Part shown: positions 30,776 to 42,497 of the stretch, piece after piece | Position numbering within the stretch: position 1 is the stretch's first letter | How the letters are laid out: every line of letters starts with the position of its first letter | NCBI GenBank assembly: GCA_019054805.1 | Contig: JAHQIY010000001.1 | Span: 8,260,501 to 8,324,500 of the forward strand | Origin: Brachionus manjavacas | Lineage: Eukaryota > Rotifera > Eurotatoria > Ploima > Brachionidae | Reading direction: 5' to 3' | Length of the DNA: 64,000 bases | The notes under the pieces: model-generated | The model's input: only the letters and a program-made list of their open reading frames with translations | What the model was told of the DNA's origin: nothing | The model's database searches: none | Made by a program: the position numbers and the translations under genes

Positions 30776-31429
30776 AGTGTCAAATTTTAGTTTTTTCAAA
30801 ACATTTAAATTTTTATCAAATTTTGCTATTTTGGTTTTATTTTATCTAATTAAGAAGTTGAATTGTTGTTAGTGACCAGTCTAAAGATTTCTTTGCCATT
30901 ATATTTGTTTATTTACTGAGCAGAGGCCACCAGTTGGCCACTATCGATACGCTGTGAAATAAAGCGTGTCGTTAAAAATAAGTAATAAAAAGCTTATAAA
31001 TAGTTTGTACAAAAAAAACAGAAGAGTCGTTTTAAATTCTAAAGATATAAAGAAGAGGACAAACATTAAATATAAGAATAAAATAAAGAATTTTTTTCCT
31101 GCAGTTTTAGTTTTAGTTCTGTCGATCAAATCTGGTGAACTCAAAAAGCATTTTTGGTATCTCCTCTCTATTCATGTGGCTTGAATGCATACAATCATAT
31201 TCTCGCTGATTAGTCTATTGATGTATTCCAAATTATTTTTAATACCAGCAGTGTTAATGGTAACGATAGTGATAGTTTTAGTCATTATGTTTAGAGTGGG
31301 CAGATGATTTATTGGTTGTTAGAGCTGGATTGGGTTCCTCTGGCTGATAATTAACTCAGTTAGTTTATCAAAGCCAAGAGATTCAATCTTTGCCATTATA
31401 AAAATTTTATCTGTCAATTTTTTGCTGCT

Positions 31430-32003
31430 TACATAACAAGTGAGCTAGCGAAAGAAGCTAGAAAAGTAAGTCTCGAAATCAAGGTTGAGAAGACCGAATT
31501 CATGGCGTACAATTTAAATGAAAAATAAGGTGAAATCGAGCTTGGTAAACATAGCTTGAAAAAGTAGAAGACTTCCGCTATCTGGGTTCTATGATGCAAT
31601 CAACAGAAAGCCACTTGCAATCAACGAATGCTCAACATCAAGCGACTAGACCACATCCCACTGGAGAGCATGTGCAAACAAGTTAATAGACTCCCGCTTA
31701 TAAATCATTCGTTCAACGCAGCCATGATGGCTTGGTCACATACTATGTATGGAAAGTAAAGAAGAACCAGCATGAATATTGCTCTATACGAGCCATAAAC
31801 TTGAGATGGTCAGACAAGGAGAGGTGCCAAGAAGCTCTCATACAAATGTAGCTAAAGAGGTTAATGGCTGTTCAAATAAACTCACATATGAGGAGTTAAG
31901 TGCTCTAGCGATGGATAGAAGCAAATGGAAAGATAACAGAAGAGGACAAGACAAGCCACCGTAGCCTTAGTGGTTTCGATCATATTATTATTATTATTAT
32001 TAA
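31430..32003 (+). mobile_element. LINE ORF2 C-terminal relic with (ATT)n tail
   Basis: Translation across frameshifts and stops gives the post-catalytic RT signature: SLEIKVEKTEFMAYN, then VEDFRYLGSMMQSTE, later ELSALAMDRSKWKDN just before the stop, followed by TTTCGATCATATTATTATT. This is the usual layout of a non-LTR retrotransposon 3' end. Multiple stops show it is inactive. Confidence 0.8.
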
Positions 32004-32419
32004 TAGATCAGAACCCAAGAATTGAGGTGTATATCAACTCTTTTTTTCCATGTACCATTTCATAGAAGGTTTTTATTTTTCAATTTTTATGCAAAAGTTA
32101 TCTGAAAAAACATGATACAGACCACTTAGAGATTAGTTGAAATTTTAATTCAACCTTGATTGAATATAAGATAGAATTTTAAACTATTTTATTAAAAATT
32201 TTAACAAATTTATATTTATCTTTTTTTTCTTTCATAATAAGATGTAATAATAACACTATTAAAAATAAAAAATTATTTATCCTCATCTGTTTAAGAGGAG
32301 GGACGAGATTTTGATGCGCCATGTATCCCAATTCTTAAATTCGTGTACCCATTCCCATCCGAATCTTATAGTTTTGAAAATATTCTATTAATCCAATTTT
32401 TCGAAGACTGACTATCTAC

Positions 32420-32695
32420 ATCAAGCTTGGCTTGTAGATACAGTTTAATTTTTGATAATCAGCAGGACTGCATTTCATGACTCAGCCGCATAAATGGTTG
32501 TCGCCTTTACGGTGGCTGAATAGATCTTACTCATAGTTTTGATGGTTATAACCGATTTGTTCCACGACTTCAGGCGCTGAAACCTTTAAGATATTATTCT
32601 CTGGATTTCAGCACTCGATTTGAAATCTTTTGTCACACGACTTCTCAGGTAGATAAAACTGGCAACTTATTCCCATCTCTATGTCCCTGATTTTC
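32420..32695 (-). mobile_element. Second, opposite-strand LINE RT relic
   Basis: The minus strand reads SFIYLRSRVTKDFKSSAEIQ, then LKSWNKSVITIKTMSKIYSA, then TVKATTIYAAES with a stop. These correspond to the YLGS..I..DG..DI.RRI and K..LF...V...LLYGAESW segments of LINE reverse transcriptases. Inactive, opposite in orientation to the neighbouring relic. Confidence 0.7.
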
Positions 32696-33096
32696 AGGCT
32701 CATAAAATAGAAAACATGATAAAGATCATTGAAAGATTAGTTGAAATATAAGATAAAATTTTAAGCTGTTTTATTAAAAATTTTAACAAATTCACATTTA
32801 TTTTTTTCCCTTGCTTTAAGATGCTTAATGAAATGCCTTGTTATGACATGTCATAGAGCCAAAAATCAACATTCAAAAGAAGCAAGGTACTTCCGAACTC
32901 TTAAGGATTTAAATTTAGTAAAAAAAATCTTTTTTAAAGTAAAAAATTTATTTTATAAAAAATATCAAAATCGTTATTGGGACCCATGTTGAAACAGATA
33001 AACCAAATGCAGGTTTCGAAGACAACGAACAATCATATCGTTTTCATGAGATTCTTTTTAAAATGCTCGAAGTCTGTGAAACCTGAAGGCAGTTTA

Positions 33097-33567
33097 TCAT
33101 TTAAGACATACATGAGGTGAAAAATTTGCTTGGTTATCATTATCATTGCCATTGCAGCATTCTATCTGCCTATATTGATTTACTAGAAAAAATAAAAAAA
33201 AAATTTTGAAATAATTTTCTCTTTCATTTTGTCTGGAATTTTCGTGCCGATTCTTTTCATTGTCAAGCACCTAAAATAGAAAAATCTGAACATGAAGCAC
33301 ACAAAATTATAATAAAAGTTAAAAAATCGATTTTTTTTAATTATGTAAAAGTATTGGATTAAAAAATAAAAAAAATATTTTCTCTGGGTGAAAAAATTGA
33401 ATAACAAGGCGTCTGATACCTTGAATTAGAGACAAGCATCATCCGATTGTGATCTTCAGTAAACGAAATGAATACCTTGAAGCGTGGTTGGCTTAAAGGG
33501 ACAAACGTGGCCTCGTGTTCATCATTTGCGTCAAGATAACTCTCGTCTTCCTTACGCAGCGAAAATT
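33097..33567 (-). CDS. Possible two-exon gene fragment of unknown kind
   Basis: Candidate exons 33567..33476 (acceptor AACAG before it; ends CAAG before GTATTC) and 33270..33097 (acceptor TATTTTAG; stop TGA), joined in phase. Peptides: SLRKEDESYLDANDEHEATF, VPLSQPRFK, then VLDNEKNRHENSRQNEREN, a hydrophobic run FKIFFLFFLV, and ECCNGNDNDNQANFSP. The first exon has protein-like composition and normal GC. No upstream coding exon or start codon was found, and the hydrophobic run may simply be an A/T-rich intron remnant. Could be a decayed gene or transposon piece. Confidence 0.25.
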
Positions 33568-34884
33568 CTGTTTATTTATTTTTGGAAATTTAAAAAAAAT
33601 AAATCAACTAAATTTTTTTCTTTTAGAGAACCTTCTATGCTTAAAATTCCTGTTCACATTTTAATTGGTTTATTGATTTTTTCTTCCTCGTCACTTTAGT
33701 TTCATGAGAGAAAAAAAATAAAATATGAAAGAATTTATCCATTTCTGTCTTTTATTTTTTGGTCTCATAAAAGAATTTTATCGATTTTTCATGATTTATA
33801 GCTCTATTGGAATGAAATAATGCTAATCGAAACAATTTTTTCTCTTAAATTTTGATGCATTTTGTCAACCATAATGCTAAGCCCTCTATTGGTTTGGAAA
33901 GATTATGCAAAATTGCTGCAAGGAATTTCTTTTGGACTAAATTAAAATTATTTTACCTGCCATTTCTGTCTTATAGTCGGGCCTAATCCGAAATCATTAA
34001 GATTGGTGGAATATTTGTAATTATATTTGGATTTTTAGTTCAAGAATGATCATGTGGTGATAGTTAAATTTTTCTATTGAAATTTTGAAAATTTTCGAAA
34101 TGGTTTACATGAATTAAAAATTGCTAGCTAAAGCTGTCTTTAAAAAAAACTCAATATTTAAATAAAAATAAAAAAATGGCTTTTATTTTGGCGCATATAA
34201 AAGAGTGAAAATACAACAATGATTAATTTGATACTAGATTTAATTAATTTTTTGTCATATGTAGCACGATATTCAAAATGTTATACAATCAATTCCTGAA
34301 TTTGTTTCATGATTTTCTAATTACTTTTAATTGGGATTTATTAGCAGACTTTTCAAATTGCTCAAACGTTTAACATTAAATTCCGGATTATTTTTTAAAA
34401 ATTTTTGTTCAACTCAAACTAGCTGCTGAAAAAATAAAAAAAATTTTGATCTGTGAAATTGAATCAAAATGCTTAAATTGACAAAAAAATTACAATTATT
34501 AATGGTACTTTAGTCACTTGAAGTTAAATTGAATGAATTATAAATTTTAATTCTTTTTCAGTAATTATTTGATTTTGACTGAAATTGATAAAGATTTGAA
34601 AAAAAATAAAAAATTTCCATCCATATAAATAATTAATAATATAGCAAAAGAAATGGTCATTTTTAAATCAAAATTACTCAACAACACAGCAGCTGGAGAA
34701 TATTTTCTTCAGGCTCTCAAAGTCTTGCACTTCTCGAATAGTACCACGGCACATGAAAGCCAAGACCGAGATACTCAAATGAATAACTAGTTACAGTGGA
34801 CTGGTAGTAAAATCTTAAAAGGAAGCTTGATGCTACAATTGCCATCTTAGACAAAAATCAGGAAAATATGGAAAATTTTACGTA

Positions 34885-35082
34885 ATGGCTGAGAATCACT
34901 TCAACCAAATAGGGGTATTTCACAATGCTGCATGTTCAATCGACACTTCCATCCGTGAGGGGATCACTCAAGTGACTTGGAAAAAATCTGAGAATATCAG
35001 CAGACCGGTTTCTTACGCATCTATTTTGGACTCCCAAATTGAAAAGGAATGTAGGCGGATTGAAGATAGCTTGATAACCTGA
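34885..35082 (+). mobile_element. Possible LTR-retrotransposon RNase H relic
   Basis: A short frame contains SRPVSYASILDSQIEKECRR, which resembles the (R)PIAYASR.L...E..Y...E motif in the RNase H region of Gypsy-type polyproteins. Nothing recognisable of RT or integrase remains nearby and no LTRs were found. Confidence 0.4.
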
Positions 35083-36470
35083 TTGTGAAATACATATATT
35101 ATGAAGAAGTCGTTCTCAGTCATTTTTCAGAATTCAGATCCATATATCAGTACAAATTTTTCTATATCGCTACTCCGCGAAGATCTTAAATAATGATTAA
35201 TATTATTAAATTTCTCATTAGTAAAAAATAAATTGTTTTTATTAAAAAATCACTTTATATACATGAAAATATTTTATCATGATTGAAAATTTTTTGTTTT
35301 TAAGATGAAAAAACTTATGCTCAAAATTATGCTATTTCAGTAATTATCTGCAATTAAAATTTAATTATCAGTATCGGAAGCTTAGAAGAAAATTTTTTCG
35401 TCAATAATTCAATTTTTTTCAGGATTCATAATTTCAAAATTATATTAGACAAATAAAATACTATCATAAATTTAAAAATTCTTTGAAATATCTAATAAAA
35501 TCAATGTCAAAAATTTAATTGAAAAGTAATTGAATTTTAATTTTCATCGATTGACAAATATATAATCAAGTTAAAAATTCAATTTTTCTAAATCTTTTTT
35601 AAAACTGAAAAAATTGAAAATGAACATTAGAACAACAACAACAAAATTTTCGACCAAAAAATTGAGTTATCCATTCAAATTTTGATTTTTTTTTACCATG
35701 TTCAGCTGAGCTGCATTTTCAGAATTAGAAAATTCGCTTCTGTATGCAATTAAGTCAATCGAATAAAATAAATTACATCAATCTTTGGTTCAATAGTTTG
35801 CTTAATTGATGCTGAATTTAGAAGAAGCCATAAAGCTAAGCCTAACAGGAAAAAAGGTTTATAAAATAACTAAAATTTTATTTCTTTTCATTTTAGAGAG
35901 ATTTTTAAATGTCATTTTTCATTCAACCTATTTAAAATAAATTTTTAATTTAATTTAGTGAATAAATAGAAACTGATTAATTTCAAATAATGATATTTGA
36001 AGAAGCAAAGTTTTGATCAAAAGCAATTTTTTAAAACATGATCTTTGATTCTATGCTACAAAAAGCGTTATTAATAGATTATTTTTAAGTAAATTAATAT
36101 AATTTTTTTTGTATTTTTGTATTCATGATCCTATCTTTGGAAAGCATTAACAAAAGCAATTTTAATACTTTTTAATGGCTAAATTAATTAAATTCTCAGC
36201 AGATTTCTGTCAATAAATTATAAATTTAAATAAGAAAATAAACCATGCTGAATACAGCCGAGCTTAAATATTCCATTTTAGACTTTTTTGTGTTAACATG
36301 ATTGTACACAAATTCAATTTTTTCAGAGCTAACTTTTCAAAACATTTCAACCCTAAGGATCTTTTAAATTATTTTTTTTCATTTGAACGACTCATTTGTT
36401 TAACATCTCTTTTTTGTGTTTTTATTCAAATTCAACTTCAATCAATTATTCTAGAAGAATCATTAAATAA
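35083..36470. other. Gene-free stretch upstream of the receptor gene
   Basis: AT-rich, probably containing the promoter and 5' UTR of the Cys-loop receptor. No open frame with protein character. Confidence 0.4.
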
Positions 36471-39400
36471 ATGTTTTTTATTTTTTTAATATTAATAAAT
36501 GGTATGAATGGAGTCTTTATGGCAGAAAACAATATTTTTACAGACGAACATTTGCTTTATAAAATATTGCTTAACAATTACGAGCCATCAGTACGGCCCG
36601 TACTCAATCATAATCAAATTTTGAATGTAAATTTTGGCCTAAAGTTAACTCAAGTGCTTGAATTGAGTGAAAAAGATCAAACACTTATCACTAATATTTG
36701 GATCGAGCAGGTAAATTTAAGTCACTTGTTGTCTTTTACAGTTAATTTATCATTAAGCATTGGTTTGATGAGTTTCTAAAATGGAATGCTAGTGAATTTT
36801 CGGGTATTACTTCATTGAGAATGCCAACTAGTCGAATCTGGTTACCGGATACATATATTTACAATTGTGCTAGCTTGGATAATTCTCAAGGCAGCGTTTC
36901 AGGTCCGTATGCCATGGTCAACAATAATGGATTGGTAAAATTTCCCGTTCCAATGAAATTAAGATCGAATTGTGAAGTTGACATTGCTTATTTTCCTTTT
37001 GATCAACAAATATGTTATATTAAGTAAGAAAAAATTTTATCAAACTAGACCATAAAATTGACTAAATTACTAGAATTTAAGTATTTTAAAAATTATATGA
37101 TTACTTTTATGAATCATTATTGAAAAAGAAAAAGAGTAAGGAATCAAATTAAATAAAAGTAAACCACCTTTCTGATCAAAAAGCTAAAGTGTATTTTAGC
37201 AAGTGTTAGCAAAAAATTAGTCAAAATTAATTTTTGATTTCAAAACCAGACATTTTTACGCTAGAAGCACCAAGCATTTTTTCGTATTTTTTTAATCCAA
37301 AATTTTTAAGTTATTTTACAGTGTAATAAGGTTTTTTTAAAGAAAAAGGCAAAATCTAGATATTTCGAAAAAGATTTATTTATTTAAAAAATCTGTTTAA
37401 AAGAAATGAGGTTTGGTGAAATTTGGTGCAAAATAACAAAATGTAGTAGAATTTAACGCTAAATAAGCTTGATACTTTTTTCTGGTAAGCTTGTTAATTT
37501 TAATTTAATTTAAAAAATAATTTAGGCGAAGCCTTGGCCGTCAAAAAAGATGAAATAAAATGTGTTACTCTTGAATTTTTTCTGATTTTCTAAAATGTAT
37601 TTTTGAATATTTTCGTTCAGATCGGTTGAGTCACTTTGGTGTTTAGAGTTTTTAAACTATCAGATTCAGTCCTTAAAAGTAATCTGGCAACATAGTCACT
37701 GGTAAGCTTGTTAAAAATTACATTATTTAACGTAAATTAGTGAAAAAACAAAAAGCGGAACATAATTTTATATCATTATTTAATTTTAGTAGCCAAAGAT
37801 TCATTTCTTCAAATTTTCATGTCAAACTCGTAACTTGACTTACAATAAAAATTTCCAAATCCAGAGTTGTTTATAAGTCCCAAAATAAAGTCCAAGTCCG
37901 GACTTTAAATTTTTTTTTTCAAATTCAACTTTTTTTTTTAATTTGCTAGATCACCCTTGGATTGTCTAATGCATATAGATTTGCCATATTTCAGAATTTT
38001 CTTGCAATTTTAACATAAATGTCCTCACAATTCGTCTTCAGTATTCAAAATTATAAAGCCCAGACTTGGACTTTCGAAAAAAAATGAAAAAAAAAGTCCG
38101 GACTTGGACTTGACTTGAGACTTTTGACTTTTAAAAAACTCTGTCCAAATCAAAGCATAAAAGATGCTAAGGATAGTATCCTTTTACTTGAGCATTTATA
38201 AAATAACTCTGATTTTATCAATAGTTTTAATTAATATTTTTTGTTTCTATTAAAATAAAAACATAAGAGCTTTATTTTTAAAAAAAATATTTCCTTGATT
38301 TTTGTTTCAAAATTTAATCATCTGTTGACATTTGAATCTGATATATTTGATGCTTTGAAAACAAAAAATAATTTAATACTTCTCCTATTAGTGTTGTTGA
38401 CTTTATTTTAAGATTTTTTAATAATTTAAAAATAAAACAAAATTTTAAGGTTTGCAAGTTGGCTTTATGATCTATCAGCAGTAAATTTTACTCCATTCGA
38501 CGACAAGAATGTGTTCGTTGATTCAAATTCGGCATCTATCATCGACTTATCTGGTTATCTTGACAATTCTGGCTGGATTTTGTTGAATGTAAATTTTCTC
38601 AGACGAGAAAAGTAAAATAGTATTTTTCTAAAATAAAAAAGTTTTTTTTTAAATTTTTTAATAAAGAAATCACTCAAATGGAATATACCCGGAGCTAATT
38701 TATTTAATTCATATTAAGCGAAGATATTTGTACTATGTTTTTAATGTAATATTGCCATGTGCTATGCTGTCAATTTTAACATGTTTAACTTTTTGGTAGG
38801 TTTTTGCTAAACTTTAAAAGCTCAAATTAAGCATTTATTTAGGCTGCCTTGTGCATCTGGTGAAAAAGTAACGCTGGGTTTGACCTGTTTTGTTGCTTAT
38901 AGTGTATTTATGCTCATGGTCGCTGAAAAAGTTCCCACTACTTCCGAAACTGTTCCAATCATTAGTATTTATCTGACCATAGTAATGAGTTTTACATCTG
39001 TGAGTGTAATTATGGCAGTTGTTGTCACAAATTTAAATGAAAAAACCAAGCATCAGTTCACCAAGGAAAATCGCATGCCAAAAATTATGAGACAGATTTT
39101 CTTTAAGGGTTTTGGTAAATTTTTGGGAATTAAAAGACAGGCTAGAGATTTGCTGAAAAAAATGGTTAAATTTAAAAATCCATTAGATGACAATGAAGAG
39201 CTTAGAAGTTGGCAGAGCTCTTATTTAGACAAGAATAAACAAGATACCGATGAAATATGGATAAAAAATGAAATAGACAATCACAAAAATTTTGGGTTAA
39301 AGAAAAATTATAAATACTCAAATTATAACGAAAATCCAGGTTGTTCAAAAAATTTTGAATTAATGGATAAAAATGATTACCAGATTAGAAATAAAATTGA

Positions 39401-39584
39401 GATTAGTTCCGAGATTTTATCGAATTATTTTGCATATGAATATGCATTAGCCGCTCTTATTTTGGACAGAATATTTTTTTGCTTTTACGCAAGTTTTATT
39501 CTTTTATCTTATTTTATAACTCTACTTGTTTTTCCTTTTTTAGTACAGCCTTCGAGTAAACCGTTAATGCAGCATATACCATAA
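36471..39584 (+). CDS. Cys-loop ligand-gated channel subunit, nicotinic receptor type, non-alpha
   Basis: Exons 36471..36710, 36758..37023, 38450..38611, 38667..38795, 38843..39584; phases agree; 512 residues. A signal peptide (about 1-18) precedes the ligand-binding domain. The Cys loop is CEVDIAYFPFDQQIC (Cys152-Cys166) and FASWLYDLS gives the loop-B Trp. TM1 starts near 243 (YYVFNVILPC). M2 follows GEK (272-274), so a cation channel is expected. M2 position 9', usually Leu, is Val283, and 7'-8' are Cys-Phe. The TM3-TM4 loop is long; TM4 is near the C-terminus. Loop C (REKNHSNGIYPEL) lacks the paired cysteines of alpha subunits, so it likely acts as a structural or complementary subunit. 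Intron 2 (1,426 nt) holds a hAT-type MITE. Confidence 0.92.
37862..38143. mobile_element. hAT-type MITE in receptor intron, 8-bp target duplication
   Basis: Termini CAGAGTTGTTTATAAGTC and, reversed, CAGAGTTTTTTAAAAGTC. Inner arms AAGTCCAAGTCCGGACTT and complement. The perfect 8-bp direct repeat TCCAAATC flanks it (37854-37861 and 38144-38151). CAG ends and 8-bp duplications are hAT hallmarks. 282 bp, no coding capacity. Confidence 0.88.
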
Positions 39585-40123
39585 ATTCTTTAAAAATAAA
39601 AATTTAAAAGAATGTTTTTTTGTTTTTTAAGCTTTAAATGAATTCCAAACAGTCAATTTTTAGCTGTGTTTTTTTTTTAATTGACTCAATTTCAATTAAA
39701 GAAAGATGTGATAGAGTGTAGAAAAAAAAAACTAAAGACGTTTTTGAATCTATGAATCTTTATGAGTGTGAGTATTTTTTTGGAAATATCTTAAAACATT
39801 CTTCGAAATTCGTTCACCCAAATTGCCCAAAGATTTTGACTCACCCATAAAGACCGACCGGTTAACAGTAGGGGGTAGCTAGATTAATAGGGTTAACCCA
39901 TAAACCATTTTTAAACTCACCAGTCTAGCTGAAATCCACCCTTTTACTCCAAAAATAGCCCCATTGCGCCATATACTATTCAGTTATTTTTAAATTTGTT
40001 TTTTTAAACAGTGAAAAAAATTTCTTTAGAAAATTATGAATTCAACTATAAATTAAAATATCTTTACAAATTACAAAACAAAAATTTCTTTCAATAGAAT
40101 CCGGACCTGTTAAGTAGATGACA
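39585..40123. other. Intergenic, receptor 3' flank
   Basis: A GC-richer segment at 39810-39990 (GACCGACCGGTTAACAG, then ACCCATAAACC) has no recognised identity. The rest is A/T runs. Confidence 0.4.
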
Positions 40124-40569
40124 AAAAAGAGGCAAAAGAAAGCAAAAATAAATTTTAAAACATTTCGTCAAATTTAAGTTTATTATATTTTTACTTATTT
40201 AAATATTTAATACATCGTATCTAATTATTAATGAAACAAAATATTTAAATATTACAATTGAAATTAAGTTATTATAAAATTTTTGGTAACATCTTAAAAA
40301 CTATTCTTTCTGGTCAAAAACTAGACACATTTTGGAAAGCTCGTGGAATTCTCTGCATGAAAAATGTGTTTCAATCGCATAAAATTAGGGGTCAGAAGGG
40401 GCTAGGTTTTTAAAAATTTAAATATTGGACAAAACTAGTTTGATTTTCAAAAATTAAAGAAAATTCCAAACCAAATGACACTTTAAAATATTTAAAGATA
40501 TTTTAGCAATCTAAAATAAATGTGGTTAGGAAATTTTAAAAATCAGGGTCAACTGTTTTAGTAGGACCC
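40124..40569 (+). mobile_element. Foldback MITE, truncated third copy (right part)
   Basis: Matches the interior and right arm of 10866-12384: AAAAAAGAGGCAAAAG, TTTAAGTTTAT, AATATTACAATT, AAACTAGACACATTTTGGAAA, AGGGGTCAG and terminal TTTTAGTAGGACCC. The left arm is absent, so no target duplication can be read. Confidence 0.75.
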
Positions 40570-41909
40570 TAATATCAATTTTAAAAAAAATGCATAATTA
40601 AACAACATTTCAAATATGTATTAATTAAAATATAAAAAAGAAAAAATTTTGCAAAAAACAGTTTTATCGATCAATCAATCGATCAAAGCTCAAAACGCCT
40701 TGGTGACTTATTTTGCAAACTAGGGAGTAAATCAAAATAGCTAAATTAGGTTTGCTAAGATTTAAAAAAAAAGTTGATTCAATATTTCCAAATTAAAAGA
40801 TTTCAATTTACTTATTAATTAACAAAAAGCTAAATTAAGATAAAATAAAAAACTCTTTGATCTCAATACTTTAAAATTAAACAATATTAAATATTTCCAA
40901 ATTTGTTCTTTTGAGAAAGTGACACAAAACCTGTTTCTAAAGAAAAAATGACCCAACAATAATAAACTTAAACTCTTAAGTGTCTCGAATCAGATTTTTG
41001 AGTTGAATGAGAGATATGTTGGGACAGGACTATGTTTTTTTATTCCATTGGTAGTCAGACTGATGGAGGAATACGAAGCGGGTTTCGAATCAAGATTAAC
41101 TTATTTAACTTTATTTTTTTTTATTTTAAAATTTTATTTTGAAAAAACTTTAGCTCGGTAAGAAAAGAAATAAATAACAAGAATTTTAAAGAGTTAATTA
41201 ACTTAACATGTTTTATTTTGATTATCGTGGTCAAAAAACCGGTCAGCCAACATTTTTAACTACTAAAAGGATAATTCCAGTGGGCGCATCTCCGGTTTAG
41301 GGAATCTAGTCCATAAATTGAAAAGAGAGATCGGAGAGATTTCTAATTATTTCTTTTTGAACAATTGAAAAATTGAATAAGATAATAAATAATGACTGAA
41401 TGAATTTAAACCTTTGATTTTTTCTGGATCCAAGACCAACTGGACCATCTAATTTTTCAATTTTTTTATATTATTTTAAAGATAAAAAAATTTGATTTAA
41501 AAAAAAAAAAATTATAATCTTTTTGAAATTTCCAAGTTTTTTACTTACTTTTTTTGAATGTAAGTGAACGATTGACTGAAAATTTAAGTGTATTTAGATG
41601 TACTTAATGATTTTTTTTAAAATATTAATTGACTGGTCTAAATAAATTAGTCTCTTTAATTATTGCATTTTAAAAAAAGTAGAGAAAGTAAAGTTTGCTC
41701 TTTTATTTTTAGAATTAATAGGAAAAATATCTAAATTGAATAAATTATTAGCTAACAAAATATTTTGGCAAAATTTTTTGAATTTTAGTCTCTTTAAGTA
41801 TTATATTTTTTGATTTTTCAAAATTTTAATGGAAAAATTTTTTATTTATGATAATTTTTTTATTCTAATTAGTTAAGATAATAAAAGTACTAACTCAATA
41901 AGATTAAAA
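40570..41909. other. Gene-free stretch upstream of FUOM
   Basis: Mostly A/T runs. At 41048-41092 there is a weak tRNA-like patch (TTGGTAGTCAGACTG and, about 25 nt later, GGGTTTCGAATC resembling a B box), perhaps a decayed SINE head. No coding frame. Confidence 0.35.
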
Positions 41910-42497
41910 ATGCCGCTAAAAGGAATTCCTAAAGTGCTTACTCCAAATATTTTACATGCTCTTTCATCAATGGGACATGGCGATGAAATAGTTTTAGCTG
42001 ATGCCCATTTTCCTGCTTCTTCAGTAGCTAAATCTTCAAATTGCGGAACTATTGAAATACGTGCGGACGGTTGCGATTCTTTGCCGTATTTGCTTGAATC
42101 TATTCTTAAATTTTTTCCACTCGATGAATATGTTCAAGAGCCAATATTTTTGATGGATCGGGTAGATTCGGACAAAGCAGCTAATTTAAATGTCAAAGTT
42201 TGGAAAGAGTATGATCAAATATTGGAAATGTCACAAGGAAAAACGATTAAGCCTAAATTTGTAGAGCGCTTTCAATTTTATGAACAAGCTAGGAAAGCTT
42301 ATGTTATCATTCAGACTGGGTATATTAATCCTTTTTGTTACATAGTTTATAAGTGCAATTATTTTATTTATTGTTTAATTTATTAATTAAAATTGCATTT
42401 ATAATCTATTTGAGTAATTATTTAAAAAATTTTAAATGTAAGGGATGTTGCTCAATATGGAAACATCATTCTCAAAAAAGGGCTTGTAATGAATTAA
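41910..42497 (+). CDS. FUOM: Fucose mutarotase (FucU/RbsD family)
   Basis: Exons 41910..42319 and 42443..42497, intron 123 nt; 154 residues, the human FUOM length. The enzyme interconverts alpha and beta anomers of L-fucose in the cytosol, feeding the salvage route to GDP-fucose. Visible: PLKGIPKVLTPNILHALSSM, the catalytic MGHGDEIVLADAHFPA (His and Asp of the RbsD/FucU fold), EIRADG, LPYLLESILKFFPLD, and after the splice YGNIILKKGL, which supplies the conserved Tyr-x-Asn near the C-terminus. The start matches the family's start. It converges on DDX24. Confidence 0.95.

Noticed and set aside
33484..33699. 71-codon plus-strand ORF
   Set aside because: It lacks an ATG start and overlaps the better minus-strand exon candidate; its second half is A/T-rich.
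41048..41092. tRNA gene or SINE head near FUOM
   Set aside because: Only a B-box-like GGGTTTCGAATC and a poor A box; no cloverleaf and no shared body.
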